A stretch of DNA of 53,744 nucleotides from Collinsella sp. (GTDB lineage Bacteria > Actinomycetota > Coriobacteriia > Coriobacteriales > Coriobacteriaceae), in assembly GCA_019419625.1 (NCBI GenBank), contig DXZO01000054.1, positions 1 through 53,744 on the forward strand, given 5' to 3'. Under the pieces are notes generated by a model. It made no database searches, was not told where the DNA came from, and worked only from the letters and a program-made list of their open reading frames with translations. The translations under genes and the position numbers were made by a program. The first letter of the stretch is position 1. Every line of letters begins with the position of its first letter. Of the stretch, positions 18,538-26,806 are shown one piece after another.

Positions 18538-18702
18538 TTAGGAGTAATTCCAGCCACAAAATTTGGTAATGCAGATCCTCAGGCCGCACGGTCCTCCACC
18601 TGAATAACTCCAACAAATATGCGCTGCACAGGCCACACACGTAGAAATATCTCGAGATGAAGCAGGCATCTGAGTATTCACTGGCTTTTGAATATATTCC
18701 AT
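18538..18702 (-). CDS. Cysteine-rich RiPP precursor peptide 2
   Basis: 54 residues, starting MEYIQKPVNTQMPASS. The leader (about 1–20) has no Cys. The core (about 21–54) has six cysteines at 22, 25, 30, 39, 44 and 49, spaced Cx2Cx4Cx8Cx4Cx4C, with Gly-Gly-Gly near the middle and the end CGWNYS. AGGAG lies five bases before the ATG. The gene starts eight bases after precursor 1 stops and ends 38 bases before the maturase start. The leader M-E-Y-I-Q-K-P resembles, from memory, leaders of clostridial Cys-rich peptides matured by CcpM-type radical SAM enzymes. That link was not checked. It is not a copy of precursor 1: only the first five leader positions are alike. Confidence 0.82.
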   Translation of the reverse strand: MEYIQKPVNTQMPASSRDISTCVACAAHICWSYSGGGPCGLRICITKFCGWNYS

Positions 18703-18710
18703 CGAAGCTC

Positions 18711-18881
18711 CTAGCTAACGTGTATACCGCAATTTTGAAATGTGCGGCAATTCCTGCCCGCGTACACGGCACACATCCCCCAGGGATTACAGCGCCCCTG
18801 ACATTTTGCGCCCTGACAAGGACACCAACTTGATAGCAAAGCAATATCGTTAGGTGTTTGAGTTGGCTGTATCCAATCCAT
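18711..18881 (-). CDS. Cysteine-rich RiPP precursor peptide 1
   Basis: 56 residues, starting MDWIQPTQTPNDIALLSS. The leader (1–19) has no Cys. The core holds seven cysteines at 20, 22, 27, 31, 37, 45 and 51 (CxCx4Cx3Cx5Cx7Cx5C), rich in Gly, Gln, Arg and aromatic residues, and ends CGIHVS. A strong AAAGGAG lies five bases before the ATG and the divergent promoter region is directly upstream, so this is the first gene of the operon. Leader positions 1–5 (M-D-W-I-Q) parallel M-E-Y-I-Q of precursor 2. A longer overlapping reading frame spans both peptide genes but lacks any ribosome site, so these two short frames are preferred. Confidence 0.85.
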   Translation of the reverse strand: MDWIQPTQTPNDIALLSSWCPCQGAKCQGRCNPWGMCAVYAGRNCRTFQNCGIHVS

Positions 18882-19039
18882 AATGGCTCCTTTCTCGTTC
18901 TAGGCCTAGTTATACTTTGGTCAAAAAGTCAAAAGCTGTTTGATAACTTTTTGTACTAGAAGAAACAATTTGTTTGTCTTGTTTAACATTTTTTAATTTA
19001 CACTTAGCCTGATTAAAAATTCAACCTAAGGAAATTCTG
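18882..19039. promoter_or_regulatory. Divergent control region between the RiPP operon and its LysR regulator
   Basis: Very AT-rich. On the minus strand a -10-like TATAAC (18909–18914) precedes the first precursor gene by about 28 bases. Paired AGTTAT (18908–18913) and ATAACT (18943–18948) arms and a direct repeat GTCAAAAAGTCAAAA (from 18920) are candidate LysR binding sites, consistent with the divergent layout typical of LysR-controlled operons. Exact boxes cannot be assigned by eye. Confidence 0.45.
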
Positions 19040-19996
19040 GTGAATGTTATTCAGCTGCAGTATTTCATAAAGGTATTTGATTATCAGAATTACTCGGATG
19101 CAGCAACTATATTAAGCGTTTCGCCGCAAGCTGTTTCAAAAGGCATTCGAGCATTGGAATCTGAACTTGGTCTGAAGCTGTTCGAAAAAAGGGGCGGTAT
19201 TTTAAATCTAACGAACTATGGAGAGAAAATCCTTCCTATAGCATTAGATGCATTAGCTTCAATTGAGGCAATTCAAGCGTATGCGCAAGTCACGCGTGAA
19301 AAGATAAAAATAAACCAGACACGTTTGACACGCGTTGCAGTCGGACAACCACCAATACTCGCAAGCTGGTTCAATCAGCCTACATTGAACAGGCTCTCGA
19401 AAAAGTACAACGGTGGTAATTTTACTGTTTCCAGATACGACGACGGCGGAACGTGCTTATCCCTTCTACTTGACGGACAAATCGACATTGCGATTGTCGC
19501 TGGGCAAGTAGACACCAATCTATTTGAATCACATTTTTTATTGAATGCCGAAGTCAACCTCCTCGTTGAAAGCAATCACCCATTAGCTAGTCACGCAACA
19601 GCGAATCTAAACGCGGTGGCTCAATATCCAATTGCAAACACCTGTGACATTCGATATTGTCGAAAAAGAATAGACTCAGTATTTAACCATCTGGGCCTTT
19701 TCCCCTGCTACGAGAGCATTAACTTAGCAGACCAGCATAATTTGTCCGATTTTCTCATTCGTAAGCATGGGGTTATTCTGACCATAGCCTCGCAAACGTC
19801 TCAAATCAGGATAGGCTATCCAGCAAAAATCGTTTGCCTAGGCAAACAAGATAGCTTATCAATCCCTTTTTACTGCGCTTCAAATTCAAACGATGTCCAA
19901 GCGCAAACTCATCACGCGATTAGCTGCATTCAACTTGAGGCACGCCAGCTATCCCGATGTTTAAAAAGCGCTGAAGAAGGAGGCCTTTCCGGCTGA
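19040..19996 (+). CDS. LysR family transcriptional regulator
   Basis: 318 residues. The N-terminal winged helix-turn-helix (about 1–60) is clear: LQYFIKVFDYQNYSDAATIL followed by VSPQAVSKGIRALESELG. The C-terminal part (about 95–300) has the periplasmic-binding-like fold of LysR effector domains. Start is GTG at 19040 with AAGGAA seven bases upstream. It is divergent from the RiPP operon with a 158-base gap, so control of that operon is the simplest reading. Base composition is as AT-rich as the cluster, so it likely arrived with it. Effector unknown. Confidence 0.88.
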   Translation: MNVIQLQYFIKVFDYQNYSDAATILSVSPQAVSKGIRALESELGLKLFEKRGGILNLTNYGEKILPIALDALASIEAIQAYAQVTREKIKINQTRLTRVAVGQPPILASWFNQPTLNRLSKKYNGGNFTVSRYDDGGTCLSLLLDGQIDIAIVAGQVDTNLFESHFLLNAEVNLLVESNHPLASHATANLNAVAQYPIANTCDIRYCRKRIDSVFNHLGLFPCYESINLADQHNLSDFLIRKHGVILTIASQTSQIRIGYPAKIVCLGKQDSLSIPFYCASNSNDVQAQTHHAISCIQLEARQLSRCLKSAEEGGLSG

Positions 19997-20047
19997 ACAT
20001 GACGGGCGTACTAACTCTATGCAAAACAGCATCGCATTCCGCCAGAA

Positions 20048-20167
20048 CGGAAGTGTGGGCCGGCCCCGAGTTTTTTTGTAGTATTCCGAGAGAAAACAAC
20101 AAAGGGCCGGCAGACTCTTGGCAAATCAGTGACCCACTCACCACCCAAAAACTGTGCCCCACTTCCG
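20048..20167. repeat. MITE-like inverted-repeat element, copy B
   Basis: Terminal arms CGGAAGTG (20048–20055) and CACTTCCG (20160–20167) extended by imperfect GGG/CCC pairing. The interior has CCCGAGTTTTTTT, similar to copy A at 14626–14755. Like copy A it lies downstream of an activase gene end, about 150 bases from the stop codon. Confidence 0.6.
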
Positions 20168-20170
20168 AAA

Positions 20171-20210
20171 TAAAAGGCTCAGCCCACCTTCTCAGCAGGC
20201 CGAGCTGAGC
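20171..20210 (-). terminator. Terminator of the activase gene
   Basis: GCTCAGC (20177–20183) and GCTGAGC (20204–20210) with additional pairing inside, followed on the minus strand by TTTTATTTC. It lies 110 bases after the stop codon. Confidence 0.6.
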
Positions 20211-20320
20211 ACCGACCGCACCATTCATTGTCCGCACCGCCCCAGACCCAGCCAGAAAAAGATGGCGCGGCGACAGCCAGATGACCGTCTCCGCGCCTCA
20301 CACACTATTTTGACGACCCG

Positions 20321-23300
20321 CTACTTCATGCCGCGTCCCAGACGCTTGGCGACCGATGCAACGGCCTCCTCGCTGGCCGGCCCGCAGCTCACGCAGCCAT
20401 CGTGGGCACGCATCTGGCCGGTGACCTCGTCCATCGCGAGCGGCGCCACCTTCTCGAGCTTAAAGCCCTTGCCGGCGCGCATGTTTTCCTTGGCCACGCT
20501 GATCATGAGCTTAATGCGGTTGAGCTGGTTGACCTCGGACGCGCCGGGGTCGTAGTCCACCGCGACGATGTTGCTCTCGGGGTGCTGGCGGCGCAGCTCC
20601 TTGATCACGGCCTTGCCCACCACGTGGTTGGGCAGGCACGCGAAGGGCTGCGTGCAGATGATGTTGGGCGCGCCGTGATCAATCAGGTCGAGCATCTCGG
20701 CCGTGAGCAACCAGCCCTCGCCCATGTTGTTGCACACCGAAAGCACCGTGCGGGCCTTGTCCGCCATGGTGCCGATGCGCTCGGGTACCTCAAAGCGCTC
20801 GGACTTTTCGAGCAGCTCCTCCACCGGCGTACGCATCCAATCCACGAGCTTAATAAGCGCTTGCATGCCCGCGCGCGTCGTGGCAGAACTTCCCAGCTCG
20901 TCTTTCTGCAGCTCGGCGTTGCTCATGGAGTACAGGAAGAAGTCGAGCAGGCCCGGCACCACGGCCTCGCAGCCCTCGCGCTCGATAACGTCGACCACGT
21001 GGTTGTTGGCCGTGGGATGGAACTTGACCAAGATCTCGCCGACCACGCCCACACGTGGCTTGGTGCCCTCGCCCACGAGCGGCATGGTGTCGAACGCGCG
21101 GATGGCCTCGCGGCACAGCTTGGTGTAGTTGTGACGGTTAAACTTGGGCGCCAGCTTGCGGGCACGCGCCATGTATTGCTCGTAGAGCGCGTTGGCGGCA
21201 CCGTGCGTGGCCTCGTACGGGCGGCAGCGGTAGAGCATCTGCATCATCACGTCACCAAAGAGCACCGCGTAGACTGCCTGCTTAAGCAGCGCCGGCGTAA
21301 TCTTAAAGCCGGGGTTGTCCTCGCCGAGCGCCACAGCCGAAAGCGAGATCACCGGAATCTCGGGGTGGCCGCTCTCGCGCAGGGCCTTGCGAATGAGCGC
21401 GATGTAGTTGGTAGCACGGCAGCCGCCGCCGGTCTGACTGATGACCACAGCCGTCTTGGACAGGTCGTACCGACCGCTCTCGATGGCCTCCATAATCTGA
21501 CCCGTTACCAGAATCGACGGGTAGCAAATGTCATTGTTCACATAGCGCAGACCGGCCTCGACGGCATCGTGATCGGTCGAGGGCAGCAGCTCCAAGTTGT
21601 AGCCGGCACCGCGGAACACCTCTTTGACCAGGTCAAAGTGGATCGGCGCCATCTGCGGGCACAGGATGGTATAGCCCTCGTCGCGCATCTGTTCGGTAAA
21701 GGGCACCTTGGGCCATGCGGTCGAAGCACTCTCGCGCTGAGCCTCGAACGTGTACTTGCGGCTCGCGAATGCGGGAGCATCCATGGAGGGTGCCACCGGC
21801 GCGGCGTCGCCCTGCTCGTAGGCCTCGCCCGCTGCCGTAGCCTCGGCCAAGCGCTCGGCCTCCTGGTCCTTGAGCGCCGCCATGAGCGAGCGGATGCGGA
21901 TGCGCGCAGCGCCCAGGTTGGACACCTCGTCGATCTTGAGCACGGTGTAGATCTTGCCGCTGGCTTCCAGAATCTCCTGCACCTGGTCGGTGGTCAGGGC
22001 GTCCAAGCCGCAGCCGAAGGAGTTGAGCTGAATCAGGTCCAAATCGTTGCGCATCGTCACAAAACGGGCGACGGCGTACAGGCGGCTGTGGTACATCCAC
22101 TGATCGACGACGCGAATCGGACGCTCGGGCTTTACCAGATGCGCGAGCGAATCCTCGGTAAAGACCGCAAAGCCAAAGCTCGAGATAAGCTCGGGCAGGG
22201 CATGGTTGATCTCGGGGTCGTTATGGTAGGGACGACCGGCGAGCACGATGCCATGACCACCGTGGTCCTCGACCCACTTAAGAGCCTCCTCGCCCATGGT
22301 CTGGATGTCCTCGTGGAAACGCGCATCGGCCTCAAAGGCAGCGTTGACGGCGGCATCGACCTCGGAGCGCGTGATCTTGGGTCCACGCACGCGACCACGA
22401 CCAGCCTCGGCATCGGCCACGCGGTCGACGGCGAGCACCTGATACAGACGGCGCTTGAGCTCGGTCTTGTCGTGATAGGGCACAAACGGGTACAGGAACT
22501 CGATGTTCTGCTCGCGGATCTCATCAATGTTGAGCGCCAGCGCCGTGGGGTAGCTCATGATGATGGGGCAGTTGTAGCAGTTACCGGCCGTCGGATCCTC
22601 TTTGCGCTCCCAGCGCACGCACGGCATCCAGATGAAGTCGACGTCACGGTCGATAAGGTTCATCACGTGGCCGTGGCTCATCTTTGCCGGATAGCACACG
22701 CTCTCGGACGGCATGGACTCGATACCCGCCTGGTAGGTCTTTTTGCTCGACTGGTCGGACAGTTGCACGCTAAAGCCCAGACGCGTAAAGAACGCGTGCC
22801 AGAAGGGGTAGTTCTCGTACATGTTGAGGGCGCGGGGGATGCCGACGGTGCCGCGCGGGGCCTCGTCGGGGCTCAGCACCTCGCGGTTAAACAGCAGCTC
22901 GTTTTTCTTTTTGAAGAGGTTGGGGGCCTCGGTCTTTTGCTTTTTGTGGCCGGCGCCCTTCTCGCAGCGGTTGCCGGTAATGAAGCGCCTGCCGCCGCCA
23001 AAATCGTTGACGGTAAGCTGGCAGTTGTTGGAGCAACGTCCGCAGCGGACGTGCTTTTGCGTCACGGTGAGGTGCGCGATGTCCTCGGCCGAAAGAATGG
23101 TCGAGGTGCCGTCGGCGCCGGCGCGGTCGCGGGCGAGCAGGGCCGCACCGTAAGCGCCCATACAGCCGGCGATGTCGGGGCGCACGGCATGAACGCCAGT
23201 GAGCTGCTCAAACGCGCGCAGCGTGGCGTCGGACATAAAGGTGCCACCCTGGACGATCACTTGGCTGCCAATCTCCTTGGGGTCGCGCAGCTTAATGACC

Positions 23301-25099
23301 TTGAACAGGGCATTCTTGATGACGGAATAGGACAAGCCGGCCGCGATGTCGCCCACTGTGGCGCCTTCCTTTTGCGCCTGCTTGACGCGCGAGTTCATAA
23401 AGACCGTGCAGCGGCTGCCCAGGTCGACGGGGGCCTTGGCATGAATGGCGGCATCGGCAAACGCGCGCACGTCCATGTTCATAGACACGGCGAAACTCTC
23501 GATAAAGCTGCCGCAGCCCGACGAGCAGGCCTCGTTGAGCATGATGTGCTCGATGACGCCGTCCTTCACACGCAGGCACTTCATGTCCTGGCCGCCAATG
23601 TCCAGGATGAACTCGACGCCGGGCAGGAAAGCCTTGGCGCCGCGCAGGTGCGCGACGGTCTCGATCTCGCCGGAATCGGCCTTGAGGGCCTCGATGAGCA
23701 GCGCCTCGCCGTAGCCCGTGGTGGTCACGTGGCCGATGGTACAGCCCGCAGGGATGTGGTTGTAGAAATCGGCCATGATGACCTTGGCCGTGCCCAGGAT
23801 GTCGCCGTTGTTGTTGCCGTACCAGGTGTGCAGCAGCTGGCCGTCCTCGCCCACGAGCGCGGCCTTCATGGTGGTGGAACCGGCGTCGATGCCGATGAAC
23901 ACACGGCCGGTGTAGCCTTCGAGCTTGCCCTTGGGGACGACCTCCTGGTCGTGGCGATTCTTGAACTCGGCAAAGTCCTCGTCGGTGGCAAAGAGCGGAT
24001 CCAAGCGCTCGACCTCGGCACCCTGCGTGTCGCCCAAGCCGTCGATAGCCTTGATGAGCTGCGGGAACGTGCTAAGCTTGTTGGACTCGTGCGCCATGGC
24101 GGCGCCGCTCGCCACAAACAGGTGGGCGTTTTGGGGCACAATGCGGTGCTCCTCGTCCAGGTTGAGCGTGAGGTAGAAGCGGTGGCGCAACTCGGAGAGA
24201 TACTGCAGCGGGCCGCCCAGGAAGGCGACGTTACCGCGAATGGGACGGCCGCACGCCAGGCCCGAGATGGTCTGGGTCACGACGGCCTGGAAGATGGAAG
24301 CGGCGACGTCCTCGGGGCGGGCACCCTCGTTGAGGAGCGGCTGCACGTCGGTCTTGGCAAAGACGCCGCAACGGCTGGCGATGGGATAGATGGTGGTGGC
24401 GTTGGCCGCGAGCTCGTTGAGGCCGCTCGCGTCGGTGTGCAGCAGAGTGGCCATCTGATCGATGAACGCGCCCGTGCCGCCGGCGCAGGTGCCGTTCATG
24501 CGCTGCTCGATGCCGTTGTCAAAGTAGATGATCTTGGCGTCCTCACCGCCCAGCTCGATGGCGACATCGGTGGCCGGGATAAGGGTCTCGACGGCGCGTT
24601 TGCTGGCGATGACCTCCTGGACAAACTCCAAGTCGAGCCACTGGGACAGCAGCAGACCGCCCGAGCCGGTGATGGCGCAGGTCATCTGGGCCGTCGGCAG
24701 CACAGTCGCGGCGCCCTCGAACAGATCGCGGGCGCAGGCACGGACGTCGGTGTGGTGGCGCTGGTACTTGGCGTAGACGATCTGGTTGTCATCGTTGAGC
24801 ACGGCAAGCTTGACGGTGGTGGAGCCCACGTCGATGCCCAGGTGCAGGTTGCCGCGGGCGGCCTCGGGGTTGAAAATCGCGCCTTCGGGGGCGTGGGCGG
24901 CGGCCACGGGCTCAGCGGCGGTGGCGAGCTCGCTAGCGATGGACGTCTCCCCTGCCGCGTTCTTGGCATCGGCAACTGCCTCGGCAACTTTCTCGGCAGC
25001 CGCGGTCGCGGCCTTCTGCGCGGCGTCCACCACGGCGGGCGCGGCCTCGCGTGCGGCAGCGACCATACGATCCTTGATGCCCTCGACGAGTTTGCTCAT
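20321..25099 (-). CDS. Giant 2-hydroxyacyl-CoA dehydratase activase-type protein (duplicated BadF domain, DUF2229, HgdB-like)
   Basis: 1592 residues. Residues 1–80 are an Ala-rich helical extension. Two ASKHA (BadF/HgdC) ATPase domains follow: about 85–340 with LGIDVGSTTVKLAVL and NGTCAGGTGAF, and about 398–660 with GIDAGSTTMKAALV and ACSSGCGSF. Each keeps the cluster Cys pair at the expected domain interface (SRCGVF; SRCTVF). A DUF2229 region starts near 750 (GIPRALNMYENYPFW), and an HgdB-like CoA-dehydratase region runs from about 1150 to the end. The family drives ATP-dependent low-potential electron transfer, and also occurs without a dehydratase partner. Preceded by its TetR regulator 11 bases away; AGGAG before the ATG. 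Substrate unknown. Confidence 0.88.
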   Translation of the reverse strand: MSKLVEGIKDRMVAAAREAAPAVVDAAQKAATAAAEKVAEAVADAKNAAGETSIASELATAAEPVAAAHAPEGAIFNPEAARGNLHLGIDVGSTTVKLAVLNDDNQIVYAKYQRHHTDVRACARDLFEGAATVLPTAQMTCAITGSGGLLLSQWLDLEFVQEVIASKRAVETLIPATDVAIELGGEDAKIIYFDNGIEQRMNGTCAGGTGAFIDQMATLLHTDASGLNELAANATTIYPIASRCGVFAKTDVQPLLNEGARPEDVAASIFQAVVTQTISGLACGRPIRGNVAFLGGPLQYLSELRHRFYLTLNLDEEHRIVPQNAHLFVASGAAMAHESNKLSTFPQLIKAIDGLGDTQGAEVERLDPLFATDEDFAEFKNRHDQEVVPKGKLEGYTGRVFIGIDAGSTTMKAALVGEDGQLLHTWYGNNNGDILGTAKVIMADFYNHIPAGCTIGHVTTTGYGEALLIEALKADSGEIETVAHLRGAKAFLPGVEFILDIGGQDMKCLRVKDGVIEHIMLNEACSSGCGSFIESFAVSMNMDVRAFADAAIHAKAPVDLGSRCTVFMNSRVKQAQKEGATVGDIAAGLSYSVIKNALFKVIKLRDPKEIGSQVIVQGGTFMSDATLRAFEQLTGVHAVRPDIAGCMGAYGAALLARDRAGADGTSTILSAEDIAHLTVTQKHVRCGRCSNNCQLTVNDFGGGRRFITGNRCEKGAGHKKQKTEAPNLFKKKNELLFNREVLSPDEAPRGTVGIPRALNMYENYPFWHAFFTRLGFSVQLSDQSSKKTYQAGIESMPSESVCYPAKMSHGHVMNLIDRDVDFIWMPCVRWERKEDPTAGNCYNCPIIMSYPTALALNIDEIREQNIEFLYPFVPYHDKTELKRRLYQVLAVDRVADAEAGRGRVRGPKITRSEVDAAVNAAFEADARFHEDIQTMGEEALKWVEDHGGHGIVLAGRPYHNDPEINHALPELISSFGFAVFTEDSLAHLVKPERPIRVVDQWMYHSRLYAVARFVTMRNDLDLIQLNSFGCGLDALTTDQVQEILEASGKIYTVLKIDEVSNLGAARIRIRSLMAALKDQEAERLAEATAAGEAYEQGDAAPVAPSMDAPAFASRKYTFEAQRESASTAWPKVPFTEQMRDEGYTILCPQMAPIHFDLVKEVFRGAGYNLELLPSTDHDAVEAGLRYVNNDICYPSILVTGQIMEAIESGRYDLSKTAVVISQTGGGCRATNYIALIRKALRESGHPEIPVISLSAVALGEDNPGFKITPALLKQAVYAVLFGDVMMQMLYRCRPYEATHGAANALYEQYMARARKLAPKFNRHNYTKLCREAIRAFDTMPLVGEGTKPRVGVVGEILVKFHPTANNHVVDVIEREGCEAVVPGLLDFFLYSMSNAELQKDELGSSATTRAGMQALIKLVDWMRTPVEELLEKSERFEVPERIGTMADKARTVLSVCNNMGEGWLLTAEMLDLIDHGAPNIICTQPFACLPNHVVGKAVIKELRRQHPESNIVAVDYDPGASEVNQLNRIKLMISVAKENMRAGKGFKLEKVAPLAMDEVTGQMRAHDGCVSCGPASEEAVASVAKRLGRGMK

Positions 25100-25110
25100 T
25101 GTCTCTCCTC

Positions 25111-25821
25111 TTAGTTGTTGGACTCGACGGTTGCGGCGGTGTCGGCCGCGTCCTCGAGCTGCAAGTTCAATAGCTTCATGCCGTATTCCGGCACGTTGAT
25201 ATCGATGGGTTGGCCATACAGGTCACCAGGACGAACAAAAGCGAGCACCGTCATAATGCGCGCCATGGCCTCGGGCGATTCGGTGAGCCCACGCTCAAAC
25301 CAGCGCTGAATCATGCCAACCTCGGCGCTCACGACGTAGGTGACGTAGTAGTCAAAGAACGTGCCCAGCGCCAGGCCCAAAATGCCCGTCTGCGCACGCG
25401 GCACCACAGCCTCACGCGCGGTGTCGATGATCCTTTTAATGAAGGCTTGGTCGCCGCCCGGACCCAGCAGCGCACCGATTAAGTCGCGGTTGGCCGCAAG
25501 ATAACGCAGCAGCTCAACCGAACCGGACGCCGGCTCGAGCTCGTCGATATTGTGATAGAGATCGGGCAGCTGAGCTGCGGTGATGAGCTCAATGCGCTCA
25601 CGGATCTCGGCCAGCAAGCCGTCCTCGATTTGATTGATAAAGTCGGGGATATCGCGGTAGTGCGAATAGAACGTGCGGCGCGTAAGGCCAGCGCGCTCGG
25701 TGAGCGACGCGACATTAATGCGCGAAAGGTCGCCGCTTTCGGCAAGCTCGCTGGCAAGTGCCTGGCGAAGGGCACGCTGCGAGCGAAGGGACCGGCGATC
25801 GCATTTCTCGAGCTGGGACAA
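25111..25821 (-). CDS. TetR/AcrR regulator of the activase operon
   Basis: 236 residues. N-terminal helix-turn-helix about residues 14–60 (RALRQALASELAE … ASLTERAGLTRRTFYSHYRD). The long C-terminal helical domain is ligand-binding, with the insertion typical of the FabR/YfiR-like branch (GTFFDYYVTYVVSAEVGMIQ). It ends 11 bases before the activase start and so is co-transcribed. Palindromic sites in its own upstream region (25843–25886) suggest autoregulation of the pair. Confidence 0.88.
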   Translation of the reverse strand: MSQLEKCDRRSLRSQRALRQALASELAESGDLSRINVASLTERAGLTRRTFYSHYRDIPDFINQIEDGLLAEIRERIELITAAQLPDLYHNIDELEPASGSVELLRYLAANRDLIGALLGPGGDQAFIKRIIDTAREAVVPRAQTGILGLALGTFFDYYVTYVVSAEVGMIQRWFERGLTESPEAMARIMTVLAFVRPGDLYGQPIDINVPEYGMKLLNLQLEDAADTAATVESNN

Positions 25822-25842
25822 GCGTCCTCCTTGTTACTCAGC

Positions 25843-25886
25843 CTGTGCGCTATTGCACAGTGCGAGTATTATTGCACACCGTGTGT
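25843..25886. promoter_or_regulatory. Candidate TetR operator cluster upstream of the tetR–activase operon
   Basis: Inverted repeat CTGTGC/GCACAG (25843–25848 and 25855–25860), a directly repeated ATTGCACA (25852 and 25871) and a CACACCGTGTG palindrome lie within 45 bases upstream of the tetR start. The arrangement fits a TetR autoregulatory site, but no promoter could be fixed. Confidence 0.4.
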
Positions 25887-25911
25887 ACCAACACGTAAAG
25901 GCAATATTTGG

Positions 25912-25944
25912 AATGTGACGAGGGGGCAGTCCCTTTGTCACATT
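25912..25944 (-). repeat. Snap-back hairpin on the HAD-phosphatase stop codon
   Basis: AATGTGAC (25912–25919) and GTCACATT (25937–25944) enclose GAGGGGGCAGTCCCTTT. The right arm overlaps the TAA stop at 25943–25945. The loop again has the GGGACTGCCCC-like core seen in the other stop-codon repeats. Confidence 0.65.
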
Positions 25945-26806
25945 ATTCGATGACGGTGCGGGAGTTTTGCTTGCGCATGGTGGCGAGCATGTGTTTGGGG
26001 ACGGCATGGACCATGCAGCTGCCGATGGTCACGCTCGCGGCGGCCTTAGCTGCATCGCTTGCGTTTTTGGTCGCGTAGCTGTGGCGGAAGCGTTTGAGCA
26101 TGGCGATATCGTTGCCGCCGTCGCCGTAGACCGCGACCTCGTCCTCGGCAATACCGTAGTAGCCCGCCAGCCATGCCACGCTCTCGCCCTTGTTGCACGC
26201 CACGTCCGTAATTTCGAACATCACCGGATCGAACGGCGCGTTGACCACGCGGTCCGAGCGCTCGGCCAGATACGCCTTAAGGTCGCGCTCCAGCTCGGGC
26301 GAGGTCACGCGACAGTTGATCTTGCACACATCGTGGCGCAGGATGTCACCGATCGACTGGTCGAAGTACTGTTCCTCGTGGTACCCGCCACGCGCACGCA
26401 TGCCGCGCATCACGATGCGCTTGATGGGGCTGTCCTTTTTAAAGCCTGCCTGATGCATCTCGAACGATCCACTCGAAAACATGCCATCGGGCGTGGAGCA
26501 GTCAAAGCAAATGTCCGGGAACGCCTTGAGCAGCTCCTCGGTAACCTGCGGGTCGATGGTCCAGGTCTTGAGCACCTCGCCATGGCTGTCGCGCACGATG
26601 GACCCATTGGAGCAGCAGGCGTCAAGCGCCAGGCCCGTAAAGCCATGCTCGCCGATCGGCAACGTCGAGCGTCCAGTCGCGGGAACCACATGCAGGCCAG
26701 CCTCAGTCAGCTCGCGAATGGCGCGGCGGATAGTCCTATCTGCCTCGTGCAGGGCGTTAAGCAGCGTTCCGTCTAAGTCACTCGCGAACATCTTGATCAT
26801 GGGCAT
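25943..26806 (-). CDS. HAD superfamily (Cof-type) phosphatase
   Basis: 287 residues. Motif I FASDLDGTLLNA near the start (nucleophile Asp in DLDGT), VPATGRS (motif II), a type-C2 cap domain in the middle and VYGDGGNDIAMLKRF (motif IV) near the end. These enzymes hydrolyse sugar phosphates, flavin phosphates or similar metabolites; the substrate cannot be told from sequence. The start at 26806 is four bases after AAGGAG; ATG 26800 is equally possible with a ten-base gap. Monocistronic. Confidence 0.88.
   Translation of the reverse strand: MPMIKMFASDLDGTLLNALHEADRTIRRAIRELTEAGLHVVPATGRSTLPIGEHGFTGLALDACCSNGSIVRDSHGEVLKTWTIDPQVTEELLKAFPDICFDCSTPDGMFSSGSFEMHQAGFKKDSPIKRIVMRGMRARGGYHEEQYFDQSIGDILRHDVCKINCRVTSPELERDLKAYLAERSDRVVNAPFDPVMFEITDVACNKGESVAWLAGYYGIAEDEVAVYGDGGNDIAMLKRFRHSYATKNASDAAKAAASVTIGSCMVHAVPKHMLATMRKQNSRTVIE

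Larger units (their letters stand above)
19997..20320. other. Gene-free right border of the island
   Basis: 324 bases holding the second MITE-like element (20048–20167) and a minus-strand terminator (20171–20210). The remaining 110 bases before the activase stop codon show nothing recognisable. Confidence 0.6.

Noticed and set aside
18527..18844. A 105-codon minus-strand frame across both peptide genes
   Set aside because: It has no ribosome site at its start, ignores the two well-placed AGGAG sites, and spans the gap between the two short Cys-rich genes in another frame.
20402..25114. A 1570-codon open frame on the plus strand opposite the activase gene
   Set aside because: It is a GC-bias shadow: low-complexity His/Leu/Gly/Val composition, no recognisable domain, and exactly opposite a gene with clear domains.
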